In this document: piece by piece, positions 7,779 to 17,016 of the stretch
Position numbering within the stretch: position 1 is the first letter of the stretch
How the letters are laid out: the number at the start of each line of letters is the position of its first letter
NCBI GenBank assembly: GCA_003130835.1
Contig: QEXX01000080.1
Location: forward strand, 1 to 63,295
Length of the DNA: 63,295 bases
Direction: 5' to 3'
Source of the DNA: Anaerolineae bacterium
GTDB lineage: Bacteria; Chloroflexota; Anaerolineae; Anaerolineales; UBA4823
Position numbers and translations under genes: made by a program
The notes under the pieces: model-generated
Database searches by the model: none
What the model was told of the DNA's origin: nothing
What the model saw: the letters and a program-made list of their open reading frames with translations, nothing else

Positions 7779-9866
7779 TTGCGTGACCTATCGATAGATT
7801 GGAACATACGCGCAGAGCTTTTCCGGCGTTATCAAAACCCTGTCAAAATGAGCGCTTTAGGTGCAACGGCGGGTTTACTGCTGCTAACTTTACTTCTTCC
7901 CCGCAGCGCTCAACAAAAACAACAGCTACTGCTCTACCTGCTAGGTGTTTCCGCTTACATCTTTCTTTTCTACTGGGTCATCTATCCCCGCTTTTGGCGG
8001 CAACGCTGGATACCATTTGTCAACATTCTGGCTAGCATCGTACTGATCAGCGGGGCTTATTTCCTTTTAGGGAAACACTCATTCGCTATCAATGGCCTGT
8101 TCGTGGTAGTGATTTTTCTCAGTGGCATCTTTAGCTATCCGCTCGGGGCTTATTTTGCTGCAGTGATTGCTCTACTTTGCTCAATAGCCGTGGATAATTT
8201 CTATTCTGAGCCTACGGAACAACAACTCTTAAATCAAGGGATTCTAATCATTCAATTCCTGATTACTGCCCACATCAGTGGAGCATTAGGGAATTTGCTT
8301 GCCTCACAGGTCTACAAACGCCAGCAAGAAAATCAAGATTTGACCCTCCTGCTAAACGCTAGCTTAACTGCGACACAATCGCTGAACCTCAACCAAACCA
8401 TGCCACAAGTTATGCAGAAAATTGTTTCCTTCTTGCCGGTTACTTACGCCCGCATTGATCTGATCGAAGATGGACGATTAGTCCCCTATGGAATCGCCTC
8501 GCAGCGCTATGGTATTGAACCGTGGATTAAGTTGCATTGCTATCCGAACCTGACACAACTCCCTTGGATCAAAGCCGCCTTTCAATCGCAACACAGTGTC
8601 CAAGTCCATCGCGATCAAATTGATCTAACCCCCTTTTGGTTAGATTTCAATCAATTCTTTTCTGCATGTACCAAAACTGCTTGTGTTGTGCCTTTGGTCA
8701 CCTCTGCTCAAGTGGTAGGATTTCTATCCATTGGAGAGAGCAGAGGGCAGGAGCGAGAACCCATTGGCAAAGTTAAAGTCGAGTTCCTCGAAACGCTTGC
8801 TAATCAAATTGCTGTGGTGGTAGAAAACGCCCATCTGCATTGGCAAGAACAAAAGAAAGCCAAACGTTTGGAGGTATTAAACCACATTGCCAACGTGATC
8901 GGTTCGACCATTGAGATGGACGCTTTATTGCAACAACTTTACAACTTACTCATCCAAGTTATTCCTGCTGATACCTATTATTTCGGCATTGTGGATTGGC
9001 AAAAACAAGTCATCGAGCTAAAGATGCTACTCGATGCGGGGGAACGATATGAAGGGCTGAGCATTCCACTCAACCAGGGTCTGGCAGGTTACGTAGTCCG
9101 TCAGAGAACCGCCCTGCTTATTCGAGACTTCCAACGTGAAATGGATACTCTGCCCGTAAAACCTGTGATCATCGGTAAGAAAGATATGTCCGCCTCTTGG
9201 CTTGGAGTGCCTTTTGGCAAGGGGGATGATCTGGAAGGCATCTTAGCCGTCGCAAGTTACCTGCCAAACGCTTTTGATCACGAGGATTTGCAACTCCTAT
9301 CCAATGTTGCCCAACAAGCCGCTCTGGCGTTCGATAATGCCCGCCATCACGCAGAAGTGGAGGAACGCGCCCGGCGCGATTCCCTTACGAACGCATACAA
9401 CCATGGAGCGTTCCACGAAGCTCTTCGTCAAGCGGTTCAATCCAGTCAACTTCATCCCCATCCGATTTCCCTAATTATGCTCGATATCGACCACTTTAAG
9501 GAGTACAACGATCGTTACGGTCATACAATTGGTGACGAAGTGTTATGCCTGATTGTCCGAGTCATCCAACAACAGGTCAAGAGCGGCGATGTTATCGGCC
9601 GTTGGGGAGGAGAAGAATTTGGCGTGATTCTAGAAGGGGCCTCGCTTGCAAACGCCTTTGAAGTGGCGCAGTGCATCCGCAACGCGCTGGCACAAACCAC
9701 TCTCACCGCATCCCAAGGGATGAGCATCCCTGCGCCAACGATTAGTCAAGGAATTGCTTGCCTGCCCAACCACGCTACCTCAGCCGAAGAATTGGTCGAA
9801 AAAGCCGATCGCGCCCTATACATTGCGAAAGAAGCCGGGCGCGATCAAATTCGTGTTTACAGTTAA
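7779..9866 (+). CDS. Membrane GAF-GAF-GGDEF diguanylate cyclase
   Basis: A 695-residue protein. Six hydrophobic helices occupy residues 25-180, then come two GAF-like sensor domains (about 195-350 and 365-520) and a GGDEF domain (530-695) with GGEEF at 610-614, so cyclase activity is expected. The I-site position reads KSGD (601-604) instead of RxxD, so feedback by c-di-GMP may be weaker. The start is uncertain: TTG at 7779 is used because it keeps a cytoplasmic N-terminus, but an ATG 23 codons further in is the first ATG and would still keep all helices. It ends 8 bp before the convergent degV gene. Confidence 0.85.
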   Translation: MRDLSIDWNIRAELFRRYQNPVKMSALGATAGLLLLTLLLPRSAQQKQQLLLYLLGVSAYIFLFYWVIYPRFWRQRWIPFVNILASIVLISGAYFLLGKHSFAINGLFVVVIFLSGIFSYPLGAYFAAVIALLCSIAVDNFYSEPTEQQLLNQGILIIQFLITAHISGALGNLLASQVYKRQQENQDLTLLLNASLTATQSLNLNQTMPQVMQKIVSFLPVTYARIDLIEDGRLVPYGIASQRYGIEPWIKLHCYPNLTQLPWIKAAFQSQHSVQVHRDQIDLTPFWLDFNQFFSACTKTACVVPLVTSAQVVGFLSIGESRGQEREPIGKVKVEFLETLANQIAVVVENAHLHWQEQKKAKRLEVLNHIANVIGSTIEMDALLQQLYNLLIQVIPADTYYFGIVDWQKQVIELKMLLDAGERYEGLSIPLNQGLAGYVVRQRTALLIRDFQREMDTLPVKPVIIGKKDMSASWLGVPFGKGDDLEGILAVASYLPNAFDHEDLQLLSNVAQQAALAFDNARHHAEVEERARRDSLTNAYNHGAFHEALRQAVQSSQLHPHPISLIMLDIDHFKEYNDRYGHTIGDEVLCLIVRVIQQQVKSGDVIGRWGGEEFGVILEGASLANAFEVAQCIRNALAQTTLTASQGMSIPAPTISQGIACLPNHATSAEELVEKADRALYIAKEAGRDQIRVYS

Positions 9867-9874
9867 TGAACCTC

Positions 9875-10738
9875 TCACGGAGTTGAAGCGGGAATATAAC
9901 TCAATCCTACGGTGCCAGGCCCTGAATGAACAGCCAACGCTGGCGAAAGAGATGTGGTTAGGATTTCGACGCAATTAAATTGCGAACAAACCTTGTCTTT
10001 GAGATTCTCCACTTGATCCGCAGCAGCAACATGCATGAATGCTACTTTAATGTTTCGGATACCGTTCAAGCGCTCTTTCATAAGCTCGACAATGCGCGTA
10101 TACGCTTTAGGTCGCGTTCTTTCAGTTGCCAATGCAACGATAACACCATCCTGCATCCCGATAATCGGCTTGATGTTGAGCAAAGACCCGATCAAATGTT
10201 GGGCACGACCGATGCGTCCACCCATATAGAGGTAGCGCAAGGTATCGGCAGTCATCATCATCATGGACTGCTTTGCAACTCGGCGAGCTTTTTCGACCAC
10301 TTCGCCGATTCCAAAGCCTTGTTTGGCTGCCCGGGCTGCTTCTACCACAGCCCATCCTTGCGCCATAGCCACTGCCAAGGTATCGATCACATCCACGCGT
10401 AGCTTGGGCATTTTCTCTTTGAGCATCTCTACCGCAGCCAAACAGGATTGATATGCGCCGCTCCCCTTGGAAGTCATCGTTAGGGCAACGATGTTCAAAC
10501 TGCGCTCGGCGAGCCGTAAAATTGCATTGACATAATCGCCCGGACTTGGGTTTGAGGTGGTCGGCAACGTCTGAGCTGTTAATAAATATTGCGCAAACTC
10601 ATCTGGTTTGACATCCACCATATCGCGCAAGGTTTCCATCCCTCGCATGACATAGTAAGGGACAAGCTCGATTCCTAATTCTGCCACAAGAGAGGGCGGG
10701 ATGCTGGCAGTTGTATCCGTGAGAATGCCAACACTCAT
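9875..10738 (-). CDS. DegV family fatty acid-binding protein
   Basis: A 287-residue DegV/EDD-fold protein. The N-terminus VGILTDTTASIPPSLV carries the conserved D-(T/S)-x-x-(D/S) loop, followed by TLPTTSNPSPGDY and the segment ADTLRYLYMGGRIGRAQ typical of the family. DegV proteins (FakB type) bind a fatty acid for activation by the kinase FakA; no fakA gene is nearby. The ATG has GGAG 9 nt upstream. It is transcribed toward the end of the diguanylate cyclase gene and lies downstream of the SpoIIAA-like gene in the same direction, separated from it by a terminator-like hairpin. Confidence 0.9.
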   Translation of the reverse strand: MSVGILTDTTASIPPSLVAELGIELVPYYVMRGMETLRDMVDVKPDEFAQYLLTAQTLPTTSNPSPGDYVNAILRLAERSLNIVALTMTSKGSGAYQSCLAAVEMLKEKMPKLRVDVIDTLAVAMAQGWAVVEAARAAKQGFGIGEVVEKARRVAKQSMMMMTADTLRYLYMGGRIGRAQHLIGSLLNIKPIIGMQDGVIVALATERTRPKAYTRIVELMKERLNGIRNIKVAFMHVAAADQVENLKDKVCSQFNCVEILTTSLSPALAVHSGPGTVGLSYIPASTP

Positions 10739-10889
10739 TTTTTAAATCTCCTTAAATTTATATTTGAATCATAAAGCATGATTGATTTCTGTGCAAGTGG
10801 TTTGGGCGAAAAAATTGAGCAATCTGCTCCCGATTGGTAAAGCGCGTTCAAAAAGTACCAGCGCGGTCGCCTACTCAAAACCAACAAAA

Positions 10890-10915
10890 GCAGGCTGCCC
10901 GATCGGGTAGCCTGC
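10890..10915 (-). terminator. Terminator hairpin after the SpoIIAA-like gene
   Basis: A 26-bp almost perfect palindrome (13-bp arms, one G-T wobble) followed on the minus strand by TTTTGTTGGTTTTGAG. It lies 30 bp past the stop of the gene at 10946. Confidence 0.7.
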
Positions 10916-10945
10916 CGAAAACAATCGCATGAACGTTGAAACCGC

Positions 10946-11317
10946 TTAACTCGCCAGTTGATCGACCAAGCGCTCAGCTTCCTGGATCGTCCGCACCTCA
11001 GTCGCTGTATATCCCACACTGCGTGAAGTCCGTTGAAATTGATTGGCGGTGATCACAGTTTTATCCGAGATGACACGAATTTCAGCTCCCATTCCAGCTT
11101 CCAATAAGGCTTGCATGGTCTTCTGCAATTCCAGACGGCCTTCTTCAGGCAATGGATCGAGCTCGTGAATATCAGAAATTAAGATAAACCCGCTTTGCAG
11201 CCTACGCGCATTTTTTAACAAAGACTCACCCATGGCGCGCGCTTCATTTGCATCCATCTTGCCTTTGGCAAAGAAAAGCAGCTTGTTTTCAAAAAAATTG
11301 GTGCGTACGTCGAACAT
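10946..11317 (-). CDS. SpoIIAA/STAS-like small protein
   Basis: A 123-residue soluble protein. It begins with a beta-rich segment (FDVRTNFFENKLLFFAKGKM), continues with a helix holding an alanine-rich MDANEARAMG stretch, then SGFILISDIHEL, the pattern of SpoIIAA-like/STAS folds: strand, helix, strand ending in Asp. Such proteins bind anti-sigma factors, nucleotides or lipids, but the conserved phosphorylated Ser of true SpoIIAA is not evident. It has its own promoter (11353-11380) and terminator (10890-10915), so it is a single-gene unit. Role unknown. Confidence 0.6.
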   Translation of the reverse strand: MFDVRTNFFENKLLFFAKGKMDANEARAMGESLLKNARRLQSGFILISDIHELDPLPEEGRLELQKTMQALLEAGMGAEIRVISDKTVITANQFQRTSRSVGYTATEVRTIQEAERLVDQLAS

Positions 11318-11748
11318 CTTGACCTCGCTTTCTATCCAGGAAACCTATTGTCATTATAGCTACTCACCCCAAAATCGCAAAGAAATTGCGCTTAATTCTT
11401 ACAAAATTATTAGGTTTCCATGCCAAAAGGATCAATGAATTGCTAGACAAAGAGAGGCAACTTTGAATGCTGAGAGAGGTTGTTGCGTCTTCGTGAATCA
11501 GAAACAATCAAAATTACCCCATTTTCGGAACAAGGCAAAGTTGTCCCGTACCACACAACGTAAGACACGACAAGTCCTCAGAGTGAAATCTCCCACTCCA
11601 CTTAAATAGTGACATCCCCCTAGGAGGTTGAGCCCATAACGCTGCCTTGTCGGCGTTGAGGGTTCGCTTTTATCTTGCCTTTATCACCAATAACGGATAA
11701 ACCCAAAACGCGTTCATTCCGCTAATTGGCGATGGGCAGACCCAGGAT
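11318..11748. other. Intergenic region, 431 bp, no intact gene
   Basis: Apart from the minus-strand promoter at 11353-11380 I find no gene. On the minus strand, roughly 11735 to 11620, one frame gives about 30 codons rich in charged residues between stops (NERVLGLSVIGDKGKIKAN); it may be a decayed gene fragment but I cannot name a family. Confidence 0.4.
11353..11380 (-). promoter_or_regulatory. Promoter of the SpoIIAA-like gene
   Basis: Minus strand TTGCGA (11380-11375), 16-bp spacer, TATAAT (11358-11353). Confidence 0.65.
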
Positions 11749-12153
11749 TTAGTACTCTAAAACGCGGGGTAATTTTTTCGCTTGCTCAATCCAATCGGCA
11801 ACTTGAGCTTGGACTGGCATTTTGCGCACCAGCTTTTTGGCGTTGTTCACTTCGACCAGTTTCTGATAAAGATTTTCAGCATTTCGCTGCGCCAATTCCA
11901 CAACGGTATCGACACCAGCTTCCTCGAGCAAGTCGGAATACTCCGACCCAACACCTTTGATACGATAAAGGTCAAGATGATTTGCCCACTCCAAAATCAG
12001 TTTCTCACTAATGCCGCTCTTCTCGGCTAGTTCTCGCCGGCCCTTGGGGGTAGCCGCCACCTTAAGAAAGGCATCGGTTGACCGCACCCCAGCTTGGCGC
12101 AGTTTCTCGGCGTAGGTCGGGCCGATTCCCTCAACATCCTCCAATTTTGCCAT
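11749..12153 (-). CDS. DUF4332 helix-hairpin-helix protein
   Basis: A 134-residue protein made of two helix-hairpin-helix-like units: VEGIGPTYAEKLRQAGV at residues 7-23 and IKGVGSEYSDLLEEAGV in the middle. The GIGP and GVGS turns are the DNA-backbone-contacting hairpins known from this fold. DUF4332 proteins are small and mostly uncharacterised; nucleic-acid binding is likely but inferred. The ATG has AAGGAG 6 nt upstream, and a TATAAT stands on the minus strand at 12230-12225. It is a single gene in its own neighbourhood. Confidence 0.8.
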   Translation of the reverse strand: MAKLEDVEGIGPTYAEKLRQAGVRSTDAFLKVAATPKGRRELAEKSGISEKLILEWANHLDLYRIKGVGSEYSDLLEEAGVDTVVELAQRNAENLYQKLVEVNNAKKLVRKMPVQAQVADWIEQAKKLPRVLEY

Positions 12154-12454
12154 CTCTTTACTCCTTCAAGAAAAAATTTAGGCAATCCAAACCAAAGATC
12201 GACTTCAGGGATATGCCTAATGAGATTATAACCTATCCGCTAAATCTTTGCTGCGGTGAATCAATCGAGCTTTCAAACCCCTTCGTGCTTGCAGCAATAA
12301 GTGTTCTTCTTACCTTTTCAGCCACCACAGCTTCGTCTCTGCCAATATAGAATATACGAAGCCATGCATTTGAGCTCGTTATCAGCCAAGCGGCCTACAC
12401 GCTGAACCAGACTGCCGGCAAGCATAAATCAAGGACAAAACAGCATTCCATCGT
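12154..12454. other. Intergenic region, 301 bp
   Basis: No gene supported. A minus-strand TATAAT at 12230-12225 with a weak -35 is the only element recognised, probably the promoter of the DUF4332 gene. Confidence 0.4.
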
Positions 12455-13318
12455 TCAAACCTTCGCCTCAATCAAAGTTTTGAGATGGATTTCTTTCAAC
12501 CGCTCCGGAAGGTAAACTTTTCCCTCGGGAAGACAGCTCTGCAAGCGGCCTACAAACTTATGGAGATCGATTCTACCCAAACCGAAAGCGGATTTTTCTG
12601 GCGGGCGGAAGAAAGGCTTGGGCGGTTGGGATAGGGGCAAAAAGAAATCATCCCAATGAATCGGTATAACCCACTGAGGCTTTACCAAGCGGACAAGCTG
12701 CTCAAAAGAACGATAGGGCATCTCGCTATCGATGATCAGACACTCGGCTGGTACAGCGCCTTCAGCTTCAATGCTGTGCCAAATCAAGATTGACGGAGCC
12801 GTGTTCGAGACAAGAAAACTAAAACAGCGATCCATGCGGTAATCCCACACCCTTCTCGGGGGCGGCACTAGCGGGGATAGAGTCTTTGGTAAAAAGAATG
12901 GGATGGGGATATGTTTTCCTTCAATGACCTCTATGTGGAACTCGCCAATCTCAAGCCGATCACCGCTCTGGATTAGCACACTGTTTTGCTCGGCAACACC
13001 CGCTGCTCGTAAGAGCTTGATCACATTCTCAGAACCATAAGCCTTTGCGCCTGTCTGACGGATGATTTCGGGGGTATCCATCAGATGATCATAATGGGCA
13101 TGAGTGATTAAGACGGCAGTTGCGCTCAGAATCTCACAGCGCACCAATTCGCTATTCGTCCTTAGTGGCTGAAACAGCACTTGCCTCAGCGAAGGGCGGG
13201 TAAGAAAAGGATCGATCAACAAAACTTGCTGTCTCCAACGGAGTTGGATACCGCCCACACCGAACCAACGGAAGAACAGGTCATCGTTTTTCTGGTGGAT
13301 TAATTCGTCTGCCATCAT
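12455..13318 (-). CDS. MBL-fold metal-dependent hydrolase (UlaG-like)
   Basis: A 287-residue metallo-beta-lactamase-fold protein. The zinc motif HxHxDH is complete at H73, H75, D77 and H78. A further Asp stands in CLIIDSEMPY, and VIPIHWDDFF near residue 220 gives the late metal-binding His. The early segment VGGIQLRWRQQVLLIDPFL is typical of UlaG/YtkL-type hydrolases, which act on lactones, phosphoesters or are untested. No neighbour suggests the substrate. The start is one of two adjacent ATG codons (13318 or 13315). Confidence 0.82.
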   Translation of the reverse strand: MMADELIHQKNDDLFFRWFGVGGIQLRWRQQVLLIDPFLTRPSLRQVLFQPLRTNSELVRCEILSATAVLITHAHYDHLMDTPEIIRQTGAKAYGSENVIKLLRAAGVAEQNSVLIQSGDRLEIGEFHIEVIEGKHIPIPFFLPKTLSPLVPPPRRVWDYRMDRCFSFLVSNTAPSILIWHSIEAEGAVPAECLIIDSEMPYRSFEQLVRLVKPQWVIPIHWDDFFLPLSQPPKPFFRPPEKSAFGLGRIDLHKFVGRLQSCLPEGKVYLPERLKEIHLKTLIEAKV

Positions 13319-13476
13319 CCATCTCTTTCTATCGCTATGGCAAGGGTTTTGTCAACATAAGGAAAATCCATTCTCCGTTGCGCATGGCGCTTGTAAACAA
13401 ACTGAACATTCGAATAGCGGTTCACTGTACCGAACTGTTCAAAAAATCCCGCAACTGATTTTTGCTTGAATCGTAG

Positions 13477-13482
13477 TATAAA
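13477..13482 (+). promoter_or_regulatory. -10 box of the ABC operon, probably leaderless
   Basis: TATAAA ends 11 bp before the ATG at 13494, and no ribosome site is visible, so the transcript would start at or very near the ATG. The -35 is weak. Confidence 0.45.
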
Positions 13483-13493
13483 TACACCTTGCC

Positions 13494-14501
13494 ATGATCA
13501 AGCCATTAATTGTCGAGAATTTGACCAAAGTATACACTGTGCGCCAGCGAAAAGGCTTGTTTCGATCCCAAAAGGTGGAAGTACAGGCTTTGAAGGATAT
13601 TTCCCTTGAGGTGGAAGAAGGGGAAATTTTTGGTTTGTTAGGCCCCAATGGGGCCGGTAAGACCACCTTGATCAAGATTATCACCACCTTATTGCTCCCC
13701 ACAAGCGGCAGGGTTTTCGTCAATGGTTTTGATGTCATCAAGCAGGAGAATCAAGTGCGCGCCAGTGTCGGCTGCATGTTGATGGGCGAGCGTGGCTTAT
13801 ACTGGAAGCTGACCGGGCGCGAAAACCTTGAGTATTTTGCCGCCCTATATCACTTTCCTCCCAAGAAGCGCAAAGAACGGGCGGATGAAATCCTAAACCT
13901 CATTCAATTAACTGACATCGCCGACCGAACCGTCGAGACCTATTCTTCGGGACAGAAAATGAAACTCGCCTTTGGCAAAGCTCTAATCCAAGATGCGCCC
14001 TTGCTCGTATTGGATGAACCCACAAACACTTTGGATGTGCCTTCGGCAAGCGAATTGCGTGCCATTGTGCGCCAACTCAATCAGCAAGGCAAAACAGTCA
14101 TCTACACCACCCACATTATGGCAGAGGCAGACGCTTTATGTAATCGCCTGGCGATCATCGACCGCGGGGAGTTATTGGCGCTTGGCACCCCTGCTGAACT
14201 CAAAGCGTCCTTGAATTCACGACGCGTCATCCACATCGAAGGGGTCATCTCTGCCCAGGCGGTAGAAGAAGTCCTTCGCCTGCCAATGGTCAGCAACGCT
14301 ACGCGCTCAGCGCGCAACGGCGCAACATTGTTGACGGTGGTTAGCTATGAAGGCGTCGAAATCCTGCCCGCCCTGATCCGTGTCCTCGTTGAGCAAGGGG
14401 CGCACATTCAAAAAGTCCTTCCCGAAGAGCCAACTTTAGAAGATGTTTTTATCGCTAAAACCGGCCGCACCCTAGCTGAAGACACCCGCATCAGCACATG
14501 A
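13494..14501 (+). CDS. ABC exporter ATP-binding protein (DrrA-like)
   Basis: A 335-residue ATPase of the ABC-2/DrrA exporter class. Walker A is GPNGAGKTT (50-58), Walker B is LLVLDEPTNTLDV, and the His switch is in TTHIM. The signature motif reads SSGQK instead of LSGGQ, a change seen in this subfamily. A C-terminal regulatory domain of about 100 residues follows. It overlaps the first permease gene by 4 bp (ATGA), so the two are translationally coupled. The two different permeases imply a heteromeric transporter exporting a drug, lipid or polysaccharide; the substrate is not deducible. Confidence 0.9.
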   Translation: MIKPLIVENLTKVYTVRQRKGLFRSQKVEVQALKDISLEVEEGEIFGLLGPNGAGKTTLIKIITTLLLPTSGRVFVNGFDVIKQENQVRASVGCMLMGERGLYWKLTGRENLEYFAALYHFPPKKRKERADEILNLIQLTDIADRTVETYSSGQKMKLAFGKALIQDAPLLVLDEPTNTLDVPSASELRAIVRQLNQQGKTVIYTTHIMAEADALCNRLAIIDRGELLALGTPAELKASLNSRRVIHIEGVISAQAVEEVLRLPMVSNATRSARNGATLLTVVSYEGVEILPALIRVLVEQGAHIQKVLPEEPTLEDVFIAKTGRTLAEDTRIST

Positions 14502-15340
14502 ATCAAGTTAGTTGGCGATCCCTGCTTTCTATTGTTTTGGCAAGCGCACGGATGCGCTTCTTGACCATCACCCGTTATCCCGGTCAATTGATCTTAGATA
14601 CCTTTATCCCCATCGTCTTTGCCGCCATGCCCATTTTACTGGGACGGGCAGGGGGAGAAGAAAACGCAGCGATCGCCTTTCAACGCAACACTGGCACCGC
14701 CGACTATGTTGCCTATTTATTAATCGGCTCTAGCGTGTTCACCATCGTCTCCTTTGCCTTTTGGCACATCGCCTATTGGTTGCGCTGGGAACAAGAGGCC
14801 GGCACCTTAGAAGCCCTGTATTTAGCGCCGGTACACCGCTTTTGGATTGCGGCCGGCACAGCACTCTATAGCTGCGGACGGGGCCTCTTTGCCGCTTTCA
14901 CAGCTTATTTCTTAGGGGCATTGATTCTACGATTTAACCCATTGCAGGGAGAACTAGGATTAGCTTTCCTATTCATTTTAGTAGGGTTTATTCCCCTCTA
15001 TGGTCTAACCCTGCTTTACGGAGCGGTGATTCTGAAAGTAAAAGAAGCCAACGCTTTGGTCAACCTTATGCAATGGGCAGTAAGTTTTCTGATGGGAGTT
15101 TTCTTCCCGATCACCATCTTTCCACCCCTGCTAAAAGCGATTGCCCTTCTCTTTCCCCCCACATGGATGACCAACGGAGTGCGTTCGGCTTTGCTGGGCG
15201 TTGGATTCTTTTTAGGGCATTGGTATCTTGACCTGGCTGTCTTATGGGTTTTTATGCTTTTTGCGCCCTTGCTTGGCTATTGGGTTTTTTGTCAGGTAGA
15301 AAACAATGTCAGAAGAAATGAAGGTGTTGGACAGTTCTAA
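14498..15340 (+). CDS. ABC-2 type permease subunit 1
   Basis: A 280-residue membrane protein with six hydrophobic segments, in the order expected for ABC-2 exporters: a cytoplasmic N-terminus, a long first hairpin, then WEQEAGTLEALYLAPVHRF, which matches the conserved loop before the third segment (E-x-G-T-LE-x-L). It starts inside the stop codon of the ATPase gene and overlaps the next permease gene by 35 bp, so the three genes form one tight operon. It is homologous to the second permease (same ExGTLE loop), consistent with a heterodimeric channel. Confidence 0.87.
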   Translation: MNQVSWRSLLSIVLASARMRFLTITRYPGQLILDTFIPIVFAAMPILLGRAGGEENAAIAFQRNTGTADYVAYLLIGSSVFTIVSFAFWHIAYWLRWEQEAGTLEALYLAPVHRFWIAAGTALYSCGRGLFAAFTAYFLGALILRFNPLQGELGLAFLFILVGFIPLYGLTLLYGAVILKVKEANALVNLMQWAVSFLMGVFFPITIFPPLLKAIALLFPPTWMTNGVRSALLGVGFFLGHWYLDLAVLWVFMLFAPLLGYWVFCQVENNVRRNEGVGQF

Positions 15341-16202
15341 AAAAGCCGCCGTGCGACTCAACCATCTGATGATCCACTGGCATACCTTTTGGGCAATGAC
15401 ACGTAAAGAATTGATCATCCTCAGCCGCTATCCAGTGGAATTTGTGGCTTCATTTGGGCAAGTCTTTCTGATCGTAGCCATCTTTACCTTGGGCGGATTA
15501 ATGTTCTCCGACTATCGCAATCCTGCAGCAGGTTCAAGCAGCGTTGGTCGCTTTAGTTACTCCGGTGTGGTGGTCTATGGCTTTATCCTCTTCATGTTTT
15601 TGAGCGATACCCTCTGGACGATCGGTTATAACATCCGTCACGAGCAAGTGCAGGGCACTTTAGAACAACTCTATCTGTCGCCGGCAAACAAGTTCCTCAA
15701 TCTCATTGCCCGCGTGACCAACACCTTGTTATGGACAGGGCTCTTAAGCATCGCCGCCGCTATTTTGATGAGTTCGATGATCGGTCAATTGCCGTTTAAA
15801 AATCCCCTTTTAGGACTCTATCTGTTGGGGATGTCCCTGAGCGGTACCTTTGGCATTGGTTTTGCCTTTGCCGCCTTGACCATCCGTTTGAAGGAGGCTG
15901 CTCAAACCGCAGCAAATTTCCTACAATTTGCTTTTCTCATCCTGTGCGCCAATTTCTTCCCTTTCTCCGCATTACCCCCTTTTCTGCGCTTCTTCTCCCG
16001 CCTGCTACCCAATGCCTACTGTGTGGACGCTTTTCGCTCAGCGTTAATGGGTTTCCCGCCGGGTTATCCAGAACTAGCTCCTTTCCCGATTGAAGTTCTC
16101 ATCGTTACCGCTTTTGGGGTCTTCATGCCCCTGCTCGGCTATCGGCTCTATCGAGCTGCTGAACGCTACGCCCGCAGCAGTGGAACACTCTCGGCATACT
16201 GA
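15306..16202 (+). CDS. ABC-2 type permease subunit 2
   Basis: A 298-residue membrane protein with six hydrophobic segments and the loop EQVQGTLEQLYLSPANKF, corresponding to the loop of its neighbour. The start overlaps the preceding gene by 35 bp; AGGT lies 9 nt before ATG 15306, while ATG 15318 is an alternative. It is the last gene of the exporter operon. The next gene, 130 bp on, is an unrelated endonuclease V homologue. Confidence 0.87.
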   Translation: MSEEMKVLDSSKKAAVRLNHLMIHWHTFWAMTRKELIILSRYPVEFVASFGQVFLIVAIFTLGGLMFSDYRNPAAGSSSVGRFSYSGVVVYGFILFMFLSDTLWTIGYNIRHEQVQGTLEQLYLSPANKFLNLIARVTNTLLWTGLLSIAAAILMSSMIGQLPFKNPLLGLYLLGMSLSGTFGIGFAFAALTIRLKEAAQTAANFLQFAFLILCANFFPFSALPPFLRFFSRLLPNAYCVDAFRSALMGFPPGYPELAPFPIEVLIVTAFGVFMPLLGYRLYRAAERYARSSGTLSAY

Positions 16203-16331
16203 AACAATTGTATGGTCAAGCAAAATCTCGGCTGCGAGTCTAAAAACCCCTGTCCCCGCAAGCGGACTCACCTGCTAAACCGGCTGATGCTTGCCCGCCT
16301 TGGTAAATCAAACAAGATTTTTTAGATTAAC

Positions 16332-17012
16332 ATGCACCCAACCCTTGCTCGACCGCATGCATGGGACGTATCGCTCGAACAGGCTCAATGGATTCAAACC
16401 AACTATCGCCAGAAAGTAATTTTCTCCCCCCTCCCCATCGAACAGCAAAATTCGTTAACGGCTGTTGCAGCGGCAGACTGGGCGGATAGGGTTTTTGCCG
16501 TCGCCGTCACCGTTGATTTGGATCGTCCCTATCTAGAAATTCGCCTTGGCACAGCCACCACAACCTTTCCATACCGCACAGGCTACCTAGCTTTTCATCA
16601 AGGCCCGGCCATCTTACAGGCAATTGAGCAACTAAATCGGGTTGGAAACGTAATTATAGTGAAGGGTCACGGGTTAGCACATCCCCGCCGTTTTGGCTTG
16701 GCTAGCCATCTGGGCGTGCTTCTGGACATCCCCACCATCGGCTATGCGCAAGCGCTTTTGCCGCACAATGAACTCCAGCCTAGCCCAAACCCCTTGGTTT
16801 TTTGGGTGACCGATGCGGAAGGGGCCGTCGGAGTGGCCGTGTACACTGACAGGGTGAAGAAGCCCTGCATTCTCTCGATCGGCCACCGCGTCGACCTGGA
16901 AAGTTTGCTTGCTTTCATCCACCTTTGGATGAAGGATCATCGCCAACCTGCGCCCTTAAGATTGGCGCGCAGTTTTTTGCGACAACAGCTTAGGAATATG
17001 AAAAAGGAGTAA
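16332..17012 (+). CDS. Endonuclease V homologue with altered catalytic site
   Basis: A 226-residue protein that follows endonuclease V (Nfi) from end to end: the PYxxG wedge region (80-84), GLAHPRRFGLASHLGVLLD (114-132) and the late GHRVD. Compared with the Thermotoga enzyme as I recall it, the first metal Asp is kept (D49), H117 and H185 are kept, but the metal-binding Glu is Q90, the metal-binding Asp is K111 and the catalytic Lys is Q140. True enzymes nick DNA one base from deoxyinosine, or cut inosine RNA. With two of three metal ligands lost this copy is probably inactive, yet the binding core is well kept. It ends 4 bp before the holin-like gene. Confidence 0.85.
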   Translation: MHPTLARPHAWDVSLEQAQWIQTNYRQKVIFSPLPIEQQNSLTAVAAADWADRVFAVAVTVDLDRPYLEIRLGTATTTFPYRTGYLAFHQGPAILQAIEQLNRVGNVIIVKGHGLAHPRRFGLASHLGVLLDIPTIGYAQALLPHNELQPSPNPLVFWVTDAEGAVGVAVYTDRVKKPCILSIGHRVDLESLLAFIHLWMKDHRQPAPLRLARSFLRQQLRNMKKE

Positions 17013-17016
17013 ACCT

